Positions 60,506 to 64,000 of a stretch of 64,000 nt of DNA are shown here, one piece after another (the stretch's first letter is position 1; every line of letters begins with the position of its first letter). The DNA is taken from positions 1 through 64,000 of the forward strand of contig NZ_MUYM01000067.1 in NCBI RefSeq assembly GCF_002150765.1. The letters run 5' to 3'. Source of the stretch: Lentzea kentuckyensis. GTDB taxonomy: Bacteria; Actinomycetota; Actinomycetes; Mycobacteriales; Pseudonocardiaceae. The translations under genes and the position numbers were made by a program. Under the pieces are notes generated by a model. It did no database searches. It was not told the origin of the DNA and saw nothing but the letters and a program-made list of their open reading frames with translations.

Positions 60506-60511
60506 TACAGT
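60506..60511 (+). promoter_or_regulatory. -10 TACAGT, candidate leaderless promoter of tetR-glpD
   Basis: TACAGT ends 7 nt before ATG 60519. It lies inside an imperfect inverted repeat (TACAGTGTTACA), which could be the TetR operator covering both divergent starts. Confidence 0.5.
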
Positions 60512-60518
60512 GTTACAC

Positions 60519-61094
60519 ATGACGTCTCAACGTCACACCCACGACGCGCTGCTCGACGCCACCCGTGAGTGTGTTCTCGAGGTCGGCGTACGCCGGACGA
60601 CCCTGACCGACGTGGCGAAACGCGCCAACGTGAGCCGCATGACGCTGTACCGGCGCTATCCCGACGTCGACCATCTCGTGCGGGCGTTGATGACGCGCGA
60701 GTTCGCCGCGCTGCTCGAAGAGGCCGACCGGTCCAGCGGGCAGGGCAACGCGCGCGAGCAGCTCGTGAGCGGGGCCAAGGACGCCATCCGGCTGTTGTCG
60801 AACAACCCGATCATGCAGCGGGTGCTCCAGCTCGACGCCGACCTCATGCTGCCCTACCTCACCGATCGGCTCGGCAGCACGCAGCGGCTGGTCGAGCAGT
60901 TCCTCATCGGACAGATCGAAGCCGGCCACGTCGACGGGTCCATCCGGTTCGGCGACGCCAAGACGCAGGCACGCGTGGTGCTGCTGACCACGCAGTCGAT
61001 GGTGCTCTCCGCCAAGCCCGCCACGTCAGGACTCGACTTCGCCGCACTGCTGGACGAGCTCGGCAAGCAACTGGACGGGGCGCTGAAGCCGTGA
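60519..61094 (+). CDS. TetR-family transcriptional regulator
   Basis: A 191-aa regulator. The N-terminal TetR HTH reads HDALLDATRECVLEVGVRRTTLTDVAKRANVSRMTLYRRYPDV; the C-terminal ligand domain is helical and unassigned. ATG 60519 lies 7 nt after TACAGT, so it is probably leaderless. It overlaps glpD by 4 bp and is divergent from the alkyl-DHAP-synthase-like gene, so autoregulation and control of both enzymes are likely. Confidence 0.93.
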   Translation: MTSQRHTHDALLDATRECVLEVGVRRTTLTDVAKRANVSRMTLYRRYPDVDHLVRALMTREFAALLEEADRSSGQGNAREQLVSGAKDAIRLLSNNPIMQRVLQLDADLMLPYLTDRLGSTQRLVEQFLIGQIEAGHVDGSIRFGDAKTQARVVLLTTQSMVLSAKPATSGLDFAALLDELGKQLDGALKP

Positions 61095-62476
61095 ACACCT
61101 CCCTGAACGCCATCAGGCGCGCGCAGGACCTCGAAGCAGCACAACAGGAAGTCGCCGACGTGCTGGTGATCGGCGGCGGGGTCACCGGCACGGGCGTCGC
61201 GCTCGACGCGGCGTCGCGTGGCCTCCGGACCGTGCTGCTGGAGGCGCACGACCTGGCGTTCGGGACGTCGCGGTGGTCCAGCAAGCTCGTCCACGGCGGC
61301 CTGCGCTACCTGGCCAAGGGCGACGTGAAGCTCGCCCACGAGAGCGCGGTCGAGCGCGGCATCCTGATGACCAGGACGGCGCCGCACCTCACCCGCACGC
61401 TGCCGATGCTGTTCCCGTTGCACGCGGGCGCGAACCACTTCGTGATGGCCGGGCTCAAGGCGGGCAACGCCCTGCGCATCGCCGCCGGCACGCCCGCCAG
61501 CGTGCTGCCCAGGCCGCGCCGCGTGCCCAAGCAGGAGGCGTTGGCACTGGTTCCGGGCCTGAGCCCCGACCGGCTCACCGGCGGACTCCTCAACTACGAC
61601 GGCCAGCTGGTCGACGACGCCCGTCTCGTGGTGGCCCTCGCACGCACCGCCGCCGGCTACGGCGCCCGCATCATCACGCGGGCGAAAGTCGTTGTGCTGC
61701 AAGGTGATGGCGCCGAGGTGCAGGACACCCTCACCGGCACCACGTACACCGTCAGGGCCAAAGCGGTGATCAACGCGACCGGTGTCTGGGCCGGCACGCT
61801 GGCACCGGTCCAGCTCCGGCCGTCCCGCGGCTCACACCTGGTGGTGGACGCGAAAGCCGTTGGCCTCTGCGAAACCGCGCTCACGATCCCGGTGCCCGGT
61901 GAGCGCAACCGCTACGCACTCCTGCTGCCCCAGACGAACGGCCGCGCGTACCTCGGTCTCACCGACGAGCCGGTCGACGAGATCCCGGACGTGCCGGTGG
62001 TGCCGGAGTCCGATGTGGACTTCCTGCTCAGGACGGCTTCCGGGGTCCTGCAACGGGAACTGACGAGAGCGGACGTCATCGGCAGCTACGCCGGTCTGCG
62101 TCCACTGCTCGAAGCAGAAGGCCAGACCGCGGACCTGTCCCGTCACCACGCCGTGCTCACCGCTCCGAACGGCGTGATCACGATCGTCGGCGGCAAGCTC
62201 ACCACCTACCGCAAGATGGCGGCGGACGCGGTGAACGCGACTAACCTGACGCAGATCCCGTGTCGCACCAAGGACATCCGGCTGGTCGACGACAGGCCGC
62301 AGCCGACCACACCGATCGCGCCGGGCGTCACCGAGGCCGACGTCGTCCACGCGATCAACCACGAGGGCGCGCTGGACGTCGACGACGTTCTCGACCGGCG
62401 CACTCGCATCGGCCTGGTGCCGGCGGACCGGGAGAAGGCCGCGCCGGAGATCGCCAAACTCCTCGCCGCCGTCTGA
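61091..62476 (+). CDS. glpD: glycerol-3-phosphate dehydrogenase/oxidase, GlpD family
   Basis: A 461-aa FAD-dependent oxidoreductase that would oxidise sn-glycerol-3-phosphate to DHAP at the membrane. The FAD motif VLVIGGGVTGTGVALDAASRG is followed by the GlpD signature FGTSRWSSKLVHGGLRYL; YDGQLVDDARLV, GVITIVGGKLTTYRKMA and IGSYAGLRPLL also fit. It is shorter than usual GlpD (about 510-570 aa) because the C-terminal helical domain is reduced. The GTG start overlaps the TetR stop. With the divergent alkyl-DHAP-synthase-like gene it forms a DHAP-centred module. Confidence 0.92.
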   Translation: MNTSLNAIRRAQDLEAAQQEVADVLVIGGGVTGTGVALDAASRGLRTVLLEAHDLAFGTSRWSSKLVHGGLRYLAKGDVKLAHESAVERGILMTRTAPHLTRTLPMLFPLHAGANHFVMAGLKAGNALRIAAGTPASVLPRPRRVPKQEALALVPGLSPDRLTGGLLNYDGQLVDDARLVVALARTAAGYGARIITRAKVVVLQGDGAEVQDTLTGTTYTVRAKAVINATGVWAGTLAPVQLRPSRGSHLVVDAKAVGLCETALTIPVPGERNRYALLLPQTNGRAYLGLTDEPVDEIPDVPVVPESDVDFLLRTASGVLQRELTRADVIGSYAGLRPLLEAEGQTADLSRHHAVLTAPNGVITIVGGKLTTYRKMAADAVNATNLTQIPCRTKDIRLVDDRPQPTTPIAPGVTEADVVHAINHEGALDVDDVLDRRTRIGLVPADREKAAPEIAKLLAAV

Positions 62477-62479
62477 AAG

Positions 62480-62525
62480 CGTCTGCAAGTACCACCAACC
62501 ACCCGGCTGGTAGTACTTGCAGACG
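62480..62525. repeat. palindromic intergenic element, short form
   Basis: Arms 62480-62497 and 62508-62525 pair with one mismatch around a 10-nt loop, 3 bp after the glpD stop. The first 20 bases (62480-62499) are identical to the outer arm of the 126-bp element at 7825. The inner 21-bp hairpin is missing here. Confidence 0.75.
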
Positions 62526-62541
62526 CCCCGACCCACAGCAC

Positions 62542-62579
62542 GAGAAACGGGGCGCCCCGTGAGGGACGCCCCGTTTCTC
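62542..62579. terminator. bidirectional hairpin terminator
   Basis: A 13-bp perfect stem (62542-62554 with 62567-62579, GAGAAACGGGGCG type) with a 12-nt loop, between the convergent glpD and the Gly-rich gene. Confidence 0.75.
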
Positions 62580-62611
62580 AGCGCAAGATCAACTGGTGCA
62601 GGAGTGCGAGG

Positions 62612-64000
62612 TCACTCGCCGATGACCGGCTTCGCGGCCTTGGGCGGGTCGACCAGGGCCTCGCCCTCGATCCGCACCTTCCGCTTGTGCTCGCTGTTGC
62701 CGCCCTGCTGACCGCCGGCACCGGCGCCCATCGGAGCGCCACCCATCATGCCGCCGCCCGCACCACCGGAGCCGCCACCGCCAGGTCCGTGCGGAACGCC
62801 ACCAGCGGCCGCCGCGGCGCCACCGCCGCCGCCCGCCGCCATGACACCGGCCGCACCGCCGAACTGCGTGGCCGAGGTACCGCCGGCACCACCGCCACCG
62901 GCCGGGCCGCCGCCGAAGCCGGGAGGCATGCCGCCACCGCCACCGCCGCCCATGCCCTTCGGGATGCCACCGCCACCGCCACCACCGCCGCCGCCACCGG
63001 CCGCCGTGGTCGTGCCGTGGTCCACCGGCGTGAAGGCCGGGCGGTCCACAGGCGTAAAGGTCGGGTGGTCGACCGGCGTGATCGCCGGGCGGTACCAGTC
63101 GGTGTTCGGCGCGGTGGGCGTCGTCCCGAACGTCGGAGGCCGGGTCGCGCCGCCACCGGCGGGCGCGGTCGTGTCCGGCTCCCAGTGACCGGGAACCCAA
63201 CGGCCCTGCCCGCTGCCGGGAGCACCGGGGTTGCCCACGCCGCCAGCGCCACCGCCCGCGCCACCACCGGGCAGGTGGTGGCCGGCGTCGGTGTGGCCGG
63301 GAGGGAACGTTCCGGGCGGCCTGCCGCCGGGGTAGCTGCCCGGCTGACCGGGCAGCGGCTGGAACGGCCGCACCTGGCCGCCGGCACCCGCTCCGGCGTT
63401 CCATCCGGCCGGGGCACCGACCGGGTTGCCACCGGCGACCGGCTGGAACGGGGTGACCTGGGGGCCCGCGCCCGACTGACCGAGACCGCTGCTGCCGGGA
63501 ACGCCACCGACGCCGCTCGTGTACGTGCCGCCCGCACCGCTGGACGCGCGGTCCTGCTGGTCGGCGCGGATGCCGTCGAAGCCGCCCTGGGTCTGCCGGG
63601 TGATGCCGCCGGCACCGCCCCCGCCGCCCTTCTGCGCCATCGAGGAGATCGCGTCGATGACCTGCTCGGCGACCTTGGCGATCTGCGAGACGGACTTGAT
63701 CAGGTTCATCAGCTTCTGCACGGAGCCGACGAGCTTCTGCAGGAAGTCGGAGAGCTTCTTCGCGTAGTTGACCGCGGTCGTGACGATGTCGGCGATCGCG
63801 CCCGCGATGGCCGCGCCGAACGTCAGGAACGACGCCGCCAGCCACTGGATGATCTTCATGACCATGTCGGACACGGCCTGGCTGATCAGGTCCATGATCA
63901 TCTTGCGGACGGTGCCGACGAGCTCGCCGGCGCCCTTGACCGCGCCGGCGATGCCCTCGACCGACTTGGCGAGGGTCTCCAGGCCACCGGCGTGCTTCTT
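62612..64000 (-). CDS. Gly/Pro-rich protein of WXG100/PPE-like type VII secretion style (5' end outside window)
   Basis: The frame is open from its stop at 62612 to the right edge, so the start lies beyond 64000; at least 462 residues are seen. The visible N-terminal part is helical with hydrophobic stretches (GGLETLAKSVEGIAGAVKGA, ISQAVSDMVMKIIQWLAASF, FGAAIAGAIADIVTTAV), like the helical domain of large ESX substrates. About 300 residues of Gly/Pro/Ala-rich sequence follow, including three copies of a TPVD(H/R)-type motif near the middle and long glycine runs. The C-terminus is charged (KRKVRIEGEALVDPPKAAK). No ESX machinery is in view, so secretion is inferred. Confidence 0.7.
   Translation of the reverse strand, partial: KKHAGGLETLAKSVEGIAGAVKGAGELVGTVRKMIMDLISQAVSDMVMKIIQWLAASFLTFGAAIAGAIADIVTTAVNYAKKLSDFLQKLVGSVQKLMNLIKSVSQIAKVAEQVIDAISSMAQKGGGGGAGGITRQTQGGFDGIRADQQDRASSGAGGTYTSGVGGVPGSSGLGQSGAGPQVTPFQPVAGGNPVGAPAGWNAGAGAGGQVRPFQPLPGQPGSYPGGRPPGTFPPGHTDAGHHLPGGGAGGGAGGVGNPGAPGSGQGRWVPGHWEPDTTAPAGGGATRPPTFGTTPTAPNTDWYRPAITPVDHPTFTPVDRPAFTPVDHGTTTAAGGGGGGGGGGGIPKGMGGGGGGGMPPGFGGGPAGGGGAGGTSATQFGGAAGVMAAGGGGGAAAAAGGVPHGPGGGGSGGAGGGMMGGAPMGAGAGGQQGGNSEHKRKVRIEGEALVDPPKAAKPVIGE

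Noticed and set aside
62740..63180. Gly/Pro-rich stretch as a tandem DNA repeat or as a plus-strand gene
   Set aside because: The low complexity is explained by glycine codons of the minus-strand protein; periodicity is irregular and the plus frame gives only polyproline.

Overview
The window is high-GC DNA with the gene style of an actinomycete, most likely a member of the Pseudonocardiaceae (Lentzea, Lechevalieria or Saccharothrix type). The signs are pervasive G/C third positions, many GTG and TTG starts, chains of 4-bp GTGA and TGATG overlaps, an iniBAC-like dynamin locus, a zinc-independent ribosomal protein set, and Gly/Pro-rich proteins of type VII secretion style. No rRNA, integrase, prophage or CRISPR array is visible. 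There is one tRNA, tRNA-Arg(CCU), and one TnpB-type element. The first gene (1-466, minus) and the last (62612-64000, minus) run off the window.

Layout, left part. 0.5-7.8 kb is a galactoside locus: GH42 beta-galactosidase, DeoR regulator and galT on the minus strand, divergent from a lipoprotein sugar-binding protein and two ABC permeases. A 126-bp nested palindrome follows at 7.8-7.95 kb, and a shorter relative lies at 62.5 kb. 8-15.7 kb holds signal peptidase I, an MprAB-like two-component system, a TRIC-type channel, a nucleotidyltransferase-fold protein, an Eis-like acetyltransferase, 3-hydroxyacyl-CoA dehydrogenase with an EthD-type protein, and a histidine phosphatase. 15.7-18 kb is a divergent cluster of cysteine-free ribosomal proteins (L32, L31, COG0523 GTPase-like protein; L28, L33, S14, S18) around one Zur-box-like palindrome. 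18-30 kb contains bluB, a glycosyltransferase, a TPR-GGDEF protein, an orphan NarL regulator, a secreted penicillin acylase carrying a discoidin-like domain, an FkbM methyltransferase, the tRNA, and an LCP protein.

Middle part. 30.5-37 kb has a large nSTAND NTPase with WD40 repeats, a DUF2165 membrane protein and a PAS-GGDEF-EAL protein with degenerate output domains. 37-45.3 kb is an iniBAC-like envelope-stress locus: LuxR-type ATPase regulator and Hsp70-like protein on one strand; IniB-like protein and two dynamin-like GTPases on the other, with palindromes between and a strong hairpin after iniB. A GNAT-PhzF fusion follows. 46.8-49 kb holds a LysR gene and an HxlR regulator divergent from an NmrA-type quinone reductase, with two perfect inverted repeats between them.

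Right part. At 50.1-51.4 kb a TnpB element abuts, and appears to supply the stop codon of, a two-domain gamma-glutamylcyclotransferase-like gene. At 53.3-57.8 kb, two small paralogous helical proteins, a soluble FtsK/SpoIIIE-type ATPase, a coiled-coil protein and a GNAT form a tightly overlapping operon of unknown function; this is the best candidate for an undescribed system. 58-62.5 kb carries an NADP-dependent oxidoreductase, and an alkyl-DHAP-synthase-like FAD enzyme divergent from a TetR-GlpD operon, which suggests glycerol-3-phosphate/DHAP or ether-lipid metabolism.

Several genes appear to be transcribed without a leader: a -10-like hexamer (TANNNT or CACNAT) ends 6-7 nt before the start codon at 15040, 18369, 34434, 45316, 48520 (minus), 49092, 52636 and 60519. 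All family assignments come from reading motifs in the translations; no database search was run.
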